Shown: in pieces, positions 1 through 6,906 of the stretch
Numbering within the stretch: the stretch's first letter is position 1
Layout: each line of letters starts with the position of its first letter
Assembly (NCBI GenBank): GCA_015711895.1
Contig: JACVJH010000151.1
Span: 1 to 8,517, forward strand
Reading direction: 5' to 3'
DNA length: 8,517 nt
DNA from: Candidatus Solincola tengchongensis
Lineage (GTDB): Bacteria; Actinomycetota; Geothermincolia; Geothermincolales; RBG-13-55-18
Notes under the pieces: generated by a model
The model's input: the letters and a program-made list of their open reading frames with translations, nothing else
Databases searched by the model: none
What the model was told of the DNA's origin: nothing
Translations under genes and position numbers: made by a program

Positions 1-373
1 GCGCCGAGAGGGTCCTACGGTGGAGACATTCCGATAAACCCGTGAAAACGGAAAACAGCGGGAAAAAGGAAACCGGCAAGAGGATATGGGTTATGCAGCG
101 CAAGGTCTCGGATGGTATATGCCCCTCGCGGGCGCACAAACCCGCGGTTGGAGAAAAGATTCTCGGGGTCAGACGGCTTACACGAGAGCGAGATGTGAAG
201 AACCTCGTTTGCCCAGGCGCGGTTGTCGGGAGGAGCCCCATGTGGGGAGAAAGGCACCACAAAGCGCCAAATCCTGTGTTCGGGTTTCCATAGCGCAGCC
301 GGACGGCCCCCGGACGAGGTCACAGCGCAAAAGACATCGCTCGGATGAGCGCGAGCGGCGGGAGGGATGAAAA
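1..373. other. Leading region without a supported gene
   Basis: No reading frame here has a good ribosome-binding site, recognisable protein motifs or codon use like the neighbouring genes; the open frames on both strands are arginine/proline-rich translations typical of GC-rich non-coding DNA. A modest hairpin can be drawn (CGCGGG at 127-132 with CCCGCG at 141-146, 8-nt loop), but no T-tract follows. The last bases carry the ribosome-binding site of the next gene. The region could be the end of a longer non-coding stretch that starts outside the window. Confidence 0.5.
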
Positions 374-787
374 GTGTCAGGAGTAACCGGAGCCGGCGAG
401 AAGCTGAAGAGGTGGCGGAGATTCATGTACGCCTACAACACGGCCATGTGTTTAAGCCTGGGCCCTCCCATGATCCTCTTCCAGAAACTGCCACGGGCTA
501 TCCTCAAGTGGCCATATGAGGACCCGGTGATGATGGGCATCTACGGGACCATCGTCACCTCCGTGGGGGCCTGCTCCGCCGCCGCCCTGCGCAGCGAGGA
601 GGCCCAGGAGAGGTTCCTCCCTCTATTTCTGGTCCAGATGCTTTACAAGACCATGACCTGCGCCCTGCTGGCCAAAGAGCTGCGCAAGAAAGAGGTGGAG
701 CCCTGGGGCCTGCGGCTCATCCTCTGGTTCTTCGTGGCCTACATCGCCATGCTCGCGGGAACCGCGCCCTGGAAAGCGAGCAAGTAA
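374..787 (+). CDS. Small four-helix integral membrane protein, function unknown
   Basis: This is a 137-aa protein I do not recognise by name. Its hydrophobic profile suggests four membrane segments at roughly residues 19-38, 51-72, 81-100 and 111-131. A basic N-terminus (KLKRWRR, residues 10-16) and the charged loop KELRKKEVE (about 100-108) suggest cytoplasmic ends or loops. The short conserved-looking stretch EDPVMMGIYGTIVTSVG leads into helix 2, and FLPLFLVQMLYK forms the start of helix 3; the overall plan resembles small DoxX-like membrane proteins, but I cannot assign a family. The start is GTG at 374, supported by GGAGGG at 361-366 with a 7-base gap; an ATG at 367 is in another frame. 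It stands alone, flanked by gene-free DNA on both sides, so context gives no function. Confidence 0.72.
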   Translation: MSGVTGAGEKLKRWRRFMYAYNTAMCLSLGPPMILFQKLPRAILKWPYEDPVMMGIYGTIVTSVGACSAAALRSEEAQERFLPLFLVQMLYKTMTCALLAKELRKKEVEPWGLRLILWFFVAYIAMLAGTAPWKASK

Positions 788-1728
788 CATACCGGGTGGA
801 ATCTCGGCACGGGGAGGTGGTGTTGCCCTAAAGTCACAAGAAACGGGAAGTCGGGTGTCGCTTCCCGAGGCGGCCGAAAACGAAAGCGCTGGCTGTCCCT
901 GAACCGCGTGAAGAGAAAAAATGCGGTAGCAATCCACTCCACTTACACGAAGCTCATTCGCTGCAACGTCCATACCCACATCGAGCAGATTTTCAAAACC
1001 ACGTATCTTCCGGCTGTCTACCACCGCCGACCTCGGGAAGGGAGAGAACAACGCCTTAGAGCACGCATATCGCATGCGGCATACACGACAACCATCGAAC
1101 GAGAAACAATCTCCAGGCGACGAAAGAAATACGCTCCACGGCTCCCGGAAAGCGGGGGGTGAAAGCGGCCACTTCCAGCCCTCGGCGCCATCTCCGGAAG
1201 GGCGCCTCCCCTGTCGGGGGCACGCGGAGACCGGGCGATATGGGAGCGACCGACGCGGCGGTCCGCCGGGGCTCCCAGAGGGTGTCCGAGGAGAGGAACA
1301 GGCATGGAAAACGTGTCATGCGGCGGGCACGGGGAAGAGAAAACCTTTGGGGATGGCGAGCTCGGGGCCTAGACAAAAAGGTATGCTTTCCAATCTTTCC
1401 CGGGGTGGAGGAAACATCGTCCGCAAGGCGAGCCCGGTGGGGCCGGGAAAGGAGCTTTCCGGCGTGACCGAGGCCTCGGGAATGGGCAGGAAGAACCGGG
1501 GATAGCTTGGGAGGAGGGTTAAGGTTAAGGGTATAAGGGGCCTAGGGGAAACCCTGACATGGACGGGAACCGCAAGGTAGGGGCGGAGGACCGCGGCTTT
1601 AGACGACGGGCATGGGAGCACAAGATGTCGGATCCTGTTTCACAGCCTTGCAAAATTGTCATGCGAGGTGGGCTTGAGGAGGAAGCTGAGGGAAGGCGTA
1701 GCGAGACGTTTCATGTGAGGTGGTGAGC
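788..1728. other. Gene-poor stretch with several hairpins; possible non-coding RNA or decayed DNA
   Basis: About 940 bp contain no frame I can defend as a gene on either strand; the open frames lack good start signals and read as low-complexity Arg/Gly/Pro/Ser. Several local inverted repeats are visible: CGCAT 1064-1068 with ATGCG 1074-1078; CCCC 1208-1211 with GGGG 1216-1219; CGGCGG 1256-1261 with CCGCCG 1263-1268; and GGAAAG 1446-1451 with CTTTCC 1455-1460, extendable by CC/GG pairs to 1443-1462. A weak promoter-like pair, TTGGGA (1507-1512) and TATAAG (1532-1537), has 19-bp spacing and could start the downstream operon, leaving a long 5' leader of nearly 190 bases. No tRNA, rRNA or known structured-RNA motif was recognised. 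Confidence 0.4.
844..867 (+). terminator. Possible hairpin downstream of the membrane protein gene
   Basis: CGGGAAG (844-850) and CTTCCCG (861-867) form a perfect 7-bp stem around a 10-base loop, about 55 bases after the stop codon. No T-run follows, so it is not a classical intrinsic terminator; it may instead stabilise the transcript end or be chance in GC-rich DNA. Confidence 0.25.
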
Positions 1729-3183
1729 ATGGGTGCCGTCGGAGAGGGGAAAACGGTCGGGGTGCAAGCTTTACGAAGCGGACTGGTGAACATCCTGGAG
1801 ACCATCAGGGAGAGGGACCCGCGGGAGCTGGCGCGGGAGCTCCTGGACGGTGACGGGCGTCTATCCAAGGCCCTCCTGGAGTCCCTTCCCGTCCTGTCCC
1901 AGGCCCTCCTGGAGGCGGCCCGTGCGGTTCTGGAGAGGATGGAGAGCCTCCCCCCGGAGAGGGCGGCGGGCATCCTGGCTCGCGCCCTGCCGGGCGCCGA
2001 CGGGAGCCTCCTCGGAGAGCTCATCAACTCTTTCTCCCGCCTGCTCATCCGCCTGCACGAGGAGCGCCCGGAGCTGCTGGTGGAGGAACAGGTGGATTTC
2101 TTCTCGCGGGCTACTCAAGCGGTGGACTTCGGGAAGCTGCGCAAGGTCCTCAGCTACCGGGCGGAGGACCGCCTGGAGGGGCTGCGGCGCGAGATCGAGG
2201 TCCTGGGAGACAACCCCGTGGCCCTGGTGAACCTCTTCAGCGTGGCGGCCCCGGCGGCGAACCAGGCACTGCAGGTGCTGAAGACCCTCTTCAAGGTATT
2301 GGACCTTCCCGCCGAGGCCATGACCTACGCCCTCTTCAACATCCTGGAGGAGGTGGACTGGAAGGAGGCCGCGGAGGTTATAAACGGAGCGGCCGCCTTC
2401 CTGGTCAACCTCCACCGCGGGAGCTACATCCTGGGTGACGGGAGCCTCTACTCCACGGCCCCCTTCTCCCGAATCGCCTCCGACCTCGCCGAGGGTATCG
2501 ACGGTCCGCTCCTGGCCGAGGCCCTGGCCGCCCTGGGGGAGGAAGGCGAGGCCCTGCTCACCTCACTGGTCGAACAGGCGCTGAGGGACGCCGACCTGGC
2601 CTCCTCCCTGCTGGAGGCCGCCGCCTCTCTGGCCACCTCCTCCCTCCGCGCCCTCGCCGGGCTCGTGGAAAGCTATTCCGCCATCCCCATGGAAGTGCGG
2701 TCCAGGATGCGAGAAGCCTTCGCCCGAAACCTGGACGTGGAGGAACTCACACGGCTTTCGCGTTCCCTGGCCTCGCTCCTGCGAGGCGCCCGCCTTGCCG
2801 GAGAATCCGGCCGGCCCCCTGCGGCGGAGGAGCGTCCCGCCATCGCCTGGCGGGAGGTGGTGGAACCCCTGCGCGCTGAGACGCTGGGGCGGCTCGGCCC
2901 GCGGGAGGTCGCAAAGAGGGTCAACGACCTACTGCGGGCCGTGAACCGCCGCCTTCGTGAAGTCCCGGCCGGCGAGGGTTACGCGGCCGCCCTGCTGGAT
3001 TCGCTCGACCGTTCGGAGTTGGAGAGCCTCTTACGCCAATCGGGCACCCGCCTGCGGGAGACCCTCGCCGCCCGACCCGAAACGGCGAGATTGATGGCCA
3101 AAGGCTTAATAACCATTATTTACCAAGGATTTCGTGGTTACCTGTCCAGCCTGCGCGCCGGCAGGAGAGGCCGTAGGAGGTGA
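1729..3183 (+). CDS. Uncharacterised all-helical protein, first gene of the dehydratase operon
   Basis: A 484-aa protein of unknown family. The sequence is dominated by amphipathic helix patterns rich in Leu, Ala, Glu and Arg (for example residues about 40-75 and the region around LLAEALAALGEEGEALL), with no signal peptide, no clear membrane segment and almost no cysteine, so it is unlikely to bind an iron-sulfur cluster itself. The middle holds a less helical stretch (SYILGDGSLYSTAPF). The C-terminus has a short hydrophobic piece (GLITIIYQGFRGYL) followed by a very basic tail ending RRGRRR, which could touch membrane, nucleic acid or an acidic partner. ATG at 1729 is preferred because GAGGTG (1717-1722) lies 6 bases upstream; in-frame GTGs at 1720 and 1723 are alternatives. 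Its stop TGA (3181-3183) lies inside the ribosome-binding site of the next gene, so the two are likely translationally coupled. A scaffold or accessory role for the dehydratase-like enzyme is inference only. Confidence 0.85.
   Translation: MGAVGEGKTVGVQALRSGLVNILETIRERDPRELARELLDGDGRLSKALLESLPVLSQALLEAARAVLERMESLPPERAAGILARALPGADGSLLGELINSFSRLLIRLHEERPELLVEEQVDFFSRATQAVDFGKLRKVLSYRAEDRLEGLRREIEVLGDNPVALVNLFSVAAPAANQALQVLKTLFKVLDLPAEAMTYALFNILEEVDWKEAAEVINGAAAFLVNLHRGSYILGDGSLYSTAPFSRIASDLAEGIDGPLLAEALAALGEEGEALLTSLVEQALRDADLASSLLEAAASLATSSLRALAGLVESYSAIPMEVRSRMREAFARNLDVEELTRLSRSLASLLRGARLAGESGRPPAAEERPAIAWREVVEPLRAETLGRLGPREVAKRVNDLLRAVNRRLREVPAGEGYAAALLDSLDRSELESLLRQSGTRLRETLAARPETARLMAKGLITIIYQGFRGYLSSLRAGRRGRRR
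3175..3183 (+). promoter_or_regulatory. Ribosome-binding site overlapping the upstream stop codon
   Basis: AGGAGGTGA is a near-complete match to the anti-Shine-Dalgarno and includes the TGA stop of the helical-protein gene. It lies 5 bases before ATG 3189, which decides that start over the in-frame GTG at 3180. Confidence 0.8.
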
Positions 3184-3188
3184 TAGAG

Positions 3189-4313
3189 ATGGCCGTTTCA
3201 GGGACCGCCCTGGAAATACGAGAGATATACGACCCCTACGTACGTGGGTGGAAGGAGAAAGGCGGAGGGGTGGTGGGCTACTCATGCCTCGCCACCCCCG
3301 TGGAGCTCATCGAGGCCGCTGGCCTGCTCCCCTACCGCATCAAGGCCCTGGGTAACCCCCGGACCGACATGGCCGACGGGGAGATGTCCCTCTTCAACTG
3401 CTCCTTTTGCCGCTCCTGCCTGCAGCTGGCCCTGGACGGCACCTATGATTTCCTGGACGGGCTCATCGAGACCAACGGATGCGACCACCTGCGGGCCATG
3501 TTCGAGAACTGGCAGCACAACAAGAACCTGCCCTTCTTCCACTACCTGAAGGTCCCCCACTTCTTCCGCGACGACTCCCTGGAGTACTTCCGGGGAGAGC
3601 TGGAGCTCCTGCGCCAGCACCTGGCCTCGCACTTCTCGGCCCAAGCGGACGATGATTCCCTGCGGCGGTCCATGCAGGACTGGAACCTGGTGCGGGAGAA
3701 GTGGCGCGAGCTCTGCGAGCTGCGGGAGCTCCCGGAACCGCGCGTGACGGGGAGCGAGGCCCTGGCCCTCGAACTGGCCGGTTCGCGCATGACCGGGAAG
3801 GACTTCGCCGCGCTCCTATCCTCCTTCATCGAGGAGAGGCGGAGCGCTCCCGGCAGGAGGCCCGGAGCGCGCCTCATGCTCTGCGGGCCGGCCACTGACG
3901 AGGTGGCCTGGATGGAAGAGATGGAGAACCTGGGCGCGGTGGTGGTGGCGGACACCCTGTGCTTCGGCTCCCGCGCCTTCCTGCACCGGCCGGGCACCGC
4001 CGGCGACCCCCTGGACGAGCTGGCGGAGGGTTACTTGGACAGCATCTTCTGTCCCCGTATGTACAAGGAGTACGACAGGCGCCGGACCTACATGCTGGAG
4101 ACGGCGGAGAGGGCAAGGGTGGACGGCGCCATTTACCTCTACAACAAGTTCTGCGACCTGCACGGGACGGACTCCGTGCTCGTGCGCCGCGACCTCGAGA
4201 AGGCGGGCATCCCGGTTCTGGTCCTGGAGAAGGAGTACAGCGCCGCCGCCGACCTGGGGCGGATAAAGACACGCGTGCAGGCCTTCCTGGAGAGGATCGG
4301 GGGTGGACGGTGA
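3189..4313 (+). CDS. 2-hydroxyacyl-CoA dehydratase / benzoyl-CoA reductase family subunit (HgdB/BcrC-like)
   Basis: A 374-aa soluble protein of the HgdB/FldC/BcrC superfamily, whose members carry an iron-sulfur cluster and do radical, low-potential chemistry on acyl-CoA thioesters. Visible family signatures are VVGYSCLATPVELIEAAGLLP (residues 28-48, Cys33), a CSFCRSC cluster (Cys71, 74, 77) followed by YDFLDG, TNGCDHLR (Cys98), DTLCFGSR (Cys258) and NKFCDLHG (Cys322), ending with the family-typical GIPVLVLEKEY. Length is normal for the smaller subunit. It sits between the helical protein gene and the second dehydratase-type subunit, so the two dehydratase proteins probably form a heteromer. 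The substrate cannot be told: 2-hydroxyacyl-CoA dehydratation, aryl-CoA reduction, or a double-cubane-protein-like activity are all possible. The start is ATG 3189. The family is confident, the specific reaction is not. Confidence 0.93.
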   Translation: MAVSGTALEIREIYDPYVRGWKEKGGGVVGYSCLATPVELIEAAGLLPYRIKALGNPRTDMADGEMSLFNCSFCRSCLQLALDGTYDFLDGLIETNGCDHLRAMFENWQHNKNLPFFHYLKVPHFFRDDSLEYFRGELELLRQHLASHFSAQADDDSLRRSMQDWNLVREKWRELCELRELPEPRVTGSEALALELAGSRMTGKDFAALLSSFIEERRSAPGRRPGARLMLCGPATDEVAWMEEMENLGAVVVADTLCFGSRAFLHRPGTAGDPLDELAEGYLDSIFCPRMYKEYDRRRTYMLETAERARVDGAIYLYNKFCDLHGTDSVLVRRDLEKAGIPVLVLEKEYSAAADLGRIKTRVQAFLERIGGGR

Positions 4314-4454
4314 TCTGCAACGCGCACGTCCCCTCGAAGGCATCTACCCGCTGCGGAAAGAGCGCCGTGTCGGAGGTGAGTGGTGATGTGCAGGGTGCAC
4401 ATCCCCTAGAAGGCACCTCTGCATTGCGGAGAGATTGTCATTGCGGAGGTGAGC
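4309..4454 (+). repeat. Degenerate 73-bp tandem duplication between the two subunit genes
   Basis: Two copies (about 4309-4381 and 4382-4454) align base for base with no gaps at roughly 73% identity by eye. Shared blocks include GGTGAT, the CAC..CCC / GAAGGCA core, TGCGGA and the terminal GGAGGTGAG. Each copy therefore ends in a ribosome-binding site. The second copy has a TAG (4407-4409) at a codon that reads TCG in the first. Confidence 0.75.
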
Positions 4455-4459
4455 GGTGA
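4310..4459 (+). CDS. Doubtful 49-aa open frame in the linker
   Basis: Starting from GTG 4310, which overlaps the stop of the upstream subunit (GTGA), a 49-aa frame runs across both tandem-repeat copies and stops at TGA 4457-4459, which in turn overlaps the next ATG. The start has only a weak purine-rich upstream stretch. The peptide holds several cysteines and histidines (for example ICNAHVP and CHCGGER) but resembles nothing I know. The frame may exist only because of the duplication; a coupling or relay peptide is possible. Low confidence that it is a gene. Confidence 0.15.
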   Translation: MICNAHVPSKASTRCGKSAVSEVSGDVQGAHPLEGTSALRRDCHCGGER

Positions 4460-4463
4460 TGGA
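4445..4463 (+). repeat. Exact 19-bp repeat of a ribosome-binding/start cassette, first copy
   Basis: GGAGGTGAGCGGTGATGGA occurs here and again at 4549-4567. A third, near-identical version (one base changed, GAGT for GAGC) is at 4372-4388. Each has the layout Shine-Dalgarno, 6-base gap, then TGATG with overlapping stop and start. Confidence 0.85.
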
Positions 4464-4563
4464 TAGGACATACATCACCGTAGTTTTTCCCGAAAAAAGA
4501 TCACTTACGATGCCGACGACGTACGAGCGAAGCGGCGAGGCGCGCATTGGAGGTGAGCGGTGA
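4459..4563 (+). CDS. Doubtful 34-aa open frame with a strong ribosome-binding site
   Basis: ATG 4459 has an excellent Shine-Dalgarno (GGAGGTGA, 4445-4452, 6-base gap). The frame codes for 34 residues beginning MDRTYITVVFPEKR, and stops at TGA 4561-4563, overlapping the ATG of the second dehydratase subunit. Composition is not like the flanking genes and no motif is visible. It may be translated simply because it carries a copied start cassette, passing ribosomes on to the next gene. Confidence 0.22.
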   Translation: MDRTYITVVFPEKRSLTMPTTYERSGEARIGGER

Positions 4564-4567
4564 TGGA
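4549..4567 (+). repeat. Exact 19-bp repeat of a ribosome-binding/start cassette, second copy
   Basis: This is identical to 4445-4463. It is the functional translation start region of the second dehydratase subunit: GGAGGTGA (4549-4556) lies 6 bases before ATG 4563. Confidence 0.85.
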
Positions 4568-5972
4568 GAAGGGTTACGTCATGCGGCCAGGCGAGAACGG
4601 CTTCGAGCGGGCCGTGGGCATCCTGGAGATGGTGTACAAATTCGGGGCGAACGTGAGCGACGAGGCGGTGGAGGGGGCGGCAAACTTCGTCTTCCCCGAG
4701 CTCCGGAACACCGTCCTGGGGCTTCTGGAGCTTCCTGCCAACCGGGACCTGGAGATCTTCTTCTTCCAGAGGCTCCTGGAGCTCCTCTGGGAGGCGCAGC
4801 GGGCTCAGTCGGAGGGCAAGAAGCTCATCTTCATCCCCTTCACCTTTCCCCCGGAGCTCTTCTGGGCCTTCGACTCCCTCTTCCCCCTGTGCACGGAGAT
4901 CGTCTCCGGGCTCATCGTCAACATCTGCTACGGCCAGGGGGAGCGCTTCTGGGACTACGCCATGAGCCTGGGGCTCCCCGACTCCATGTGCTCCGGGAAC
5001 ACCATCGGCATCGCCTCCATCCTCGCCGGGCCGGGCTTGAAGCCGGACGCCATCGTCTACAACACCCCGGGGAGCTGCAACCCCAACGCCAAGATCCACG
5101 CCTTCGCCGCCGACTACCTGGGCGTCCCCCAGTTCATCCTGGAAAAGCCGGTGGACGAGTCCCCCCGGGGGCGCGAGCAGTACTACAAGTACCTCCTGCG
5201 CTTCGTGCGCGAGCTCGAGGAGTGGACGGGCGAGGAACTCAAGGAGGAGCGCCTGCGCGAGGTCATGCAGCGCGCCTACCGGGCCGTGGACCTCTACAAC
5301 GAGTACTGGGAGCTGAAGAAGGCCCGCCCCTGCCCGGTGCCCAACATCTTCAGCATGACCCTTTTGGTCCTGCGCAGCCAGATGTGGGGCCGTGAGGAGT
5401 GCGTGGAAGTCCTGCGGCGCATGGTGGACATCTCCAAGGAGAGGCTGCGCAAGGGCGAGTTCACGGCACCGGAGGAGGTGGCCCGCATCTACGTGAGCTA
5501 CATCTACTGGCTCTTCGACTTCTACAACTACTTCACCTGGATGGAGAAGAAGGGCATATCCATCCTGGGGGATATCCTGGCCATCCACTACTTCCCGCCC
5601 ATCGACTTCTCCTCCAAGGAGAGCATGCTGCGGGCCTACGCGGACATCGCCTTCGACTACCCCATGACCAGGCAGATGGGCGCGGAGTCCATCTCCCTGC
5701 GCTGGGTGGACGACGTCGCCTGGGCCGTGCAGGACCTGGGGGCCGACGCCTGCGTCTTCGGGGGGGTGCACGCCTGCAAGCACACCCTGGGCACCATCTC
5801 CTTCTTCCGCCGCGAGCTCATGAAGCGCCTGGGCATCCCCACCTTGGTCCTCATCGGCGACGTCTTCGACAAGCGCCAGACGCCCATGGAGATCTTCCAG
5901 CGCGAGGTGGAGACCTTCGTGGAACAGGTTGTGAGCAGGAAGAAAGCAGGCCGTCGGAGGAGGACGGGATGA
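4563..5972 (+). CDS. 2-hydroxyacyl-CoA dehydratase family protein, second subunit (HgdA/BcrB-like)
   Basis: A 469-aa protein of the same superfamily as the 374-aa subunit but divergent. It shows the family fold marks: IPFTFPPELFWAFDSLFPL (residues 91-109) in place of the usual PVELI motif, cysteines at 110, 122, 143 and 172 (GSCNPNAKIHAF), the FVRELEEWTGEEL helix (about 214-226), and the C-terminal GADACVFGGVHACKHT (Cys397, Cys405) with GIPTLVLIGDVFDKRQTP (424-441) and an FQREVETFVEQ ending. Its basic tail (KKAGRRRRTG) is unusual. The start is ATG 4563 from the strong ribosome-binding site at 4549; a GTG at 4560 is in frame but badly placed. Its TGA overlaps the ATG of the ferredoxin-like gene (ATGA). 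It is expected to pair with the 374-aa subunit; cluster type and substrate are unknown. Confidence 0.92.
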   Translation: MEKGYVMRPGENGFERAVGILEMVYKFGANVSDEAVEGAANFVFPELRNTVLGLLELPANRDLEIFFFQRLLELLWEAQRAQSEGKKLIFIPFTFPPELFWAFDSLFPLCTEIVSGLIVNICYGQGERFWDYAMSLGLPDSMCSGNTIGIASILAGPGLKPDAIVYNTPGSCNPNAKIHAFAADYLGVPQFILEKPVDESPRGREQYYKYLLRFVRELEEWTGEELKEERLREVMQRAYRAVDLYNEYWELKKARPCPVPNIFSMTLLVLRSQMWGREECVEVLRRMVDISKERLRKGEFTAPEEVARIYVSYIYWLFDFYNYFTWMEKKGISILGDILAIHYFPPIDFSSKESMLRAYADIAFDYPMTRQMGAESISLRWVDDVAWAVQDLGADACVFGGVHACKHTLGTISFFRRELMKRLGIPTLVLIGDVFDKRQTPMEIFQREVETFVEQVVSRKKAGRRRRTG

Positions 5973-6793
5973 GCCGGAAGTTTATTCCCAGGAACTGGAA
6001 GACTTTCCTCAAGGTGGCTGCGGTCTGGCAGCCGGTGACCGACCTCTGGACCAGGACCACCGCCTGGCCCGTGGTGGGGCGGCTCACCGGGTGGATAGTG
6101 AACCGCGACCACTACGACGTCACCCTCATCCCCGTCAACCGGGAGCTGGAAGCGGGCTCCACGGTGGTTCCCCGCCAGGCCGTGGAGGAGATCATCCGCC
6201 GCTCCTGCCACCGCGTTTTACTCCCCCTTTGCCTGTGCAGGGTGGGCTGCCGCTGCCAGGAATATCCCATGGAGATCGGCTGCATCTTCATGGGCGAGGC
6301 CACGCGGCAGATAGATCCCAGCATCGGGAGGCCGGTCTCCGTCGATGAGGCCCTGGCCCACGTGGAGAGGGCTGTGGACGCCGGGCTGGTCATCCAGATC
6401 GGGCGCGTGGACCCCGACCCCTTCATGCTGGGGATCCCCATGAGGGACTGGGGGCGCTTCCTCACCCTGTGCTTCTGCTGTCCCTGCTGCTGCATAGCCA
6501 TGCGCAACATACACAACTGGGACCCGGATATAAGGAAACGCATCCACCGCCTGGAGGGCTTGCGCATCGATGTGACTGAGGAGTGCAACGGGTGCGGCAA
6601 GTGCGTGAAGGCCTGCTTCACCGGGGCCGTACGCCTGGAGGGAAAGCGCGCCGTCATCGGGGAGGGGTGCAAGGGATGCGGCATCTGCGCCTCCGTATGC
6701 CCCAAGGAGGCCATCAAGGTGGAAGTGGCCGACGGCGACCTCATGATGAACGAGTTCCTCCGCCGCGTGGAGAGCTACGCCGATGTGAGCTGA
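5969..6793 (+). CDS. 4Fe-4S dicluster ferredoxin with Cys-rich N-terminal domain
   Basis: A 274-aa protein. The C-terminal third has two bacterial ferredoxin motifs: CNGCGKCVKAC (Cys206, 209, 212, 216; Phe replaces the usual following Pro) and CKGCGICASVCP (Cys234, 237, 240, 244), enough for two [4Fe-4S] clusters. The N-terminal domain has an extra set: Cys80, CLCRVGCRC (88, 90, 94, 96), Cys105 and the dense CFCCPCCC (168-175). This CxCR plus CCxCCC plan occurs in a family of anaerobe iron-sulfur proteins that I know only as 4Fe-4S binding proteins. It lacks a signal peptide or clear membrane helix, so it is probably cytoplasmic. The ATG overlaps the upstream stop by ATGA, with GGAGGAGG (5956-5963) 5 bases before. 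Likely role: electron donor to, or cluster partner of, the dehydratase-type subunits (inference from the operon). Confidence 0.9.
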   Translation: MSRKFIPRNWKTFLKVAAVWQPVTDLWTRTTAWPVVGRLTGWIVNRDHYDVTLIPVNRELEAGSTVVPRQAVEEIIRRSCHRVLLPLCLCRVGCRCQEYPMEIGCIFMGEATRQIDPSIGRPVSVDEALAHVERAVDAGLVIQIGRVDPDPFMLGIPMRDWGRFLTLCFCCPCCCIAMRNIHNWDPDIRKRIHRLEGLRIDVTEECNGCGKCVKACFTGAVRLEGKRAVIGEGCKGCGICASVCPKEAIKVEVADGDLMMNEFLRRVESYADVS

Positions 6794-6815
6794 GCCCCGC
6801 ACGGGACGAGAGATC

Positions 6816-6835
6816 GGACCGATGCATCGGAGTCC
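6816..6835 (+). terminator. Possible hairpin after the operon
   Basis: CCGATGCATCGG (6819-6830) is a perfect 12-bp palindrome, and GGA (6816-6818) can pair with TCC (6833-6835) past a 2-base bulge. It lies 22 bases after the last operon gene, at the edge of the AT-rich island. The bases after it are AT-rich but hold no clean T-run, so termination is plausible rather than shown. Confidence 0.35.
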
Positions 6836-6858
6836 AACCTATCTATTTAAAATAATAG

Positions 6859-6906
6859 CATTATAATGTAATTGTTTTATAATTATAATTACATCATAAT
6901 GTAATT
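6859..6906 (+). repeat. Direct and inverted ATGTAATT repeats in an AT-rich island
   Basis: A 15-bp direct repeat, CAT(T/C)ATAATGTAATT, occurs at 6859-6873 and 6892-6906 (33 bp apart, one mismatch). An inverted copy, AATTACAT, sits at 6887-6894. The island from about 6838 to 6924 is strongly AT-rich in otherwise GC-rich DNA. Confidence 0.8.

Noticed and set aside
15..323. Minus-strand 102-codon frame at the left edge
   Set aside because: No convincing ribosome-binding site or family resemblance, and composition fits chance open frames in GC-rich DNA.
1..787. OLE RNA with its small membrane partner protein
   Set aside because: The gap plus small membrane protein recalled that pairing, but I could not recognise OLE consensus segments or OapA motifs, so it is not claimed.
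1074..1505. Plus-strand 143-codon frame in the gene-poor region
   Set aside because: Gly/Arg/Ser/Pro-rich with no motif, no strong ribosome-binding site, and codon use unlike the real genes.
788..1728. Group II intron, RNase P, tmRNA or tRNA in the gap
   Set aside because: I looked for the intron domain V pattern, a tRNA T-arm and the conserved RNase P core and found none; short stems alone are expected in such GC-rich DNA.
3816..4416. Two overlapping minus-strand frames opposite the first dehydratase subunit
   Set aside because: Low-complexity Pro/Arg/Gly translations without ribosome-binding sites; antisense shadows.
4344..5783. Long open frame (479 codons) on the minus strand opposite the second dehydratase subunit
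   Set aside because: It is a shadow frame created by GC-rich third positions of the plus-strand gene; it is His/Val/Gly/Asp-rich with no family motif, while the plus strand has clear dehydratase motifs.
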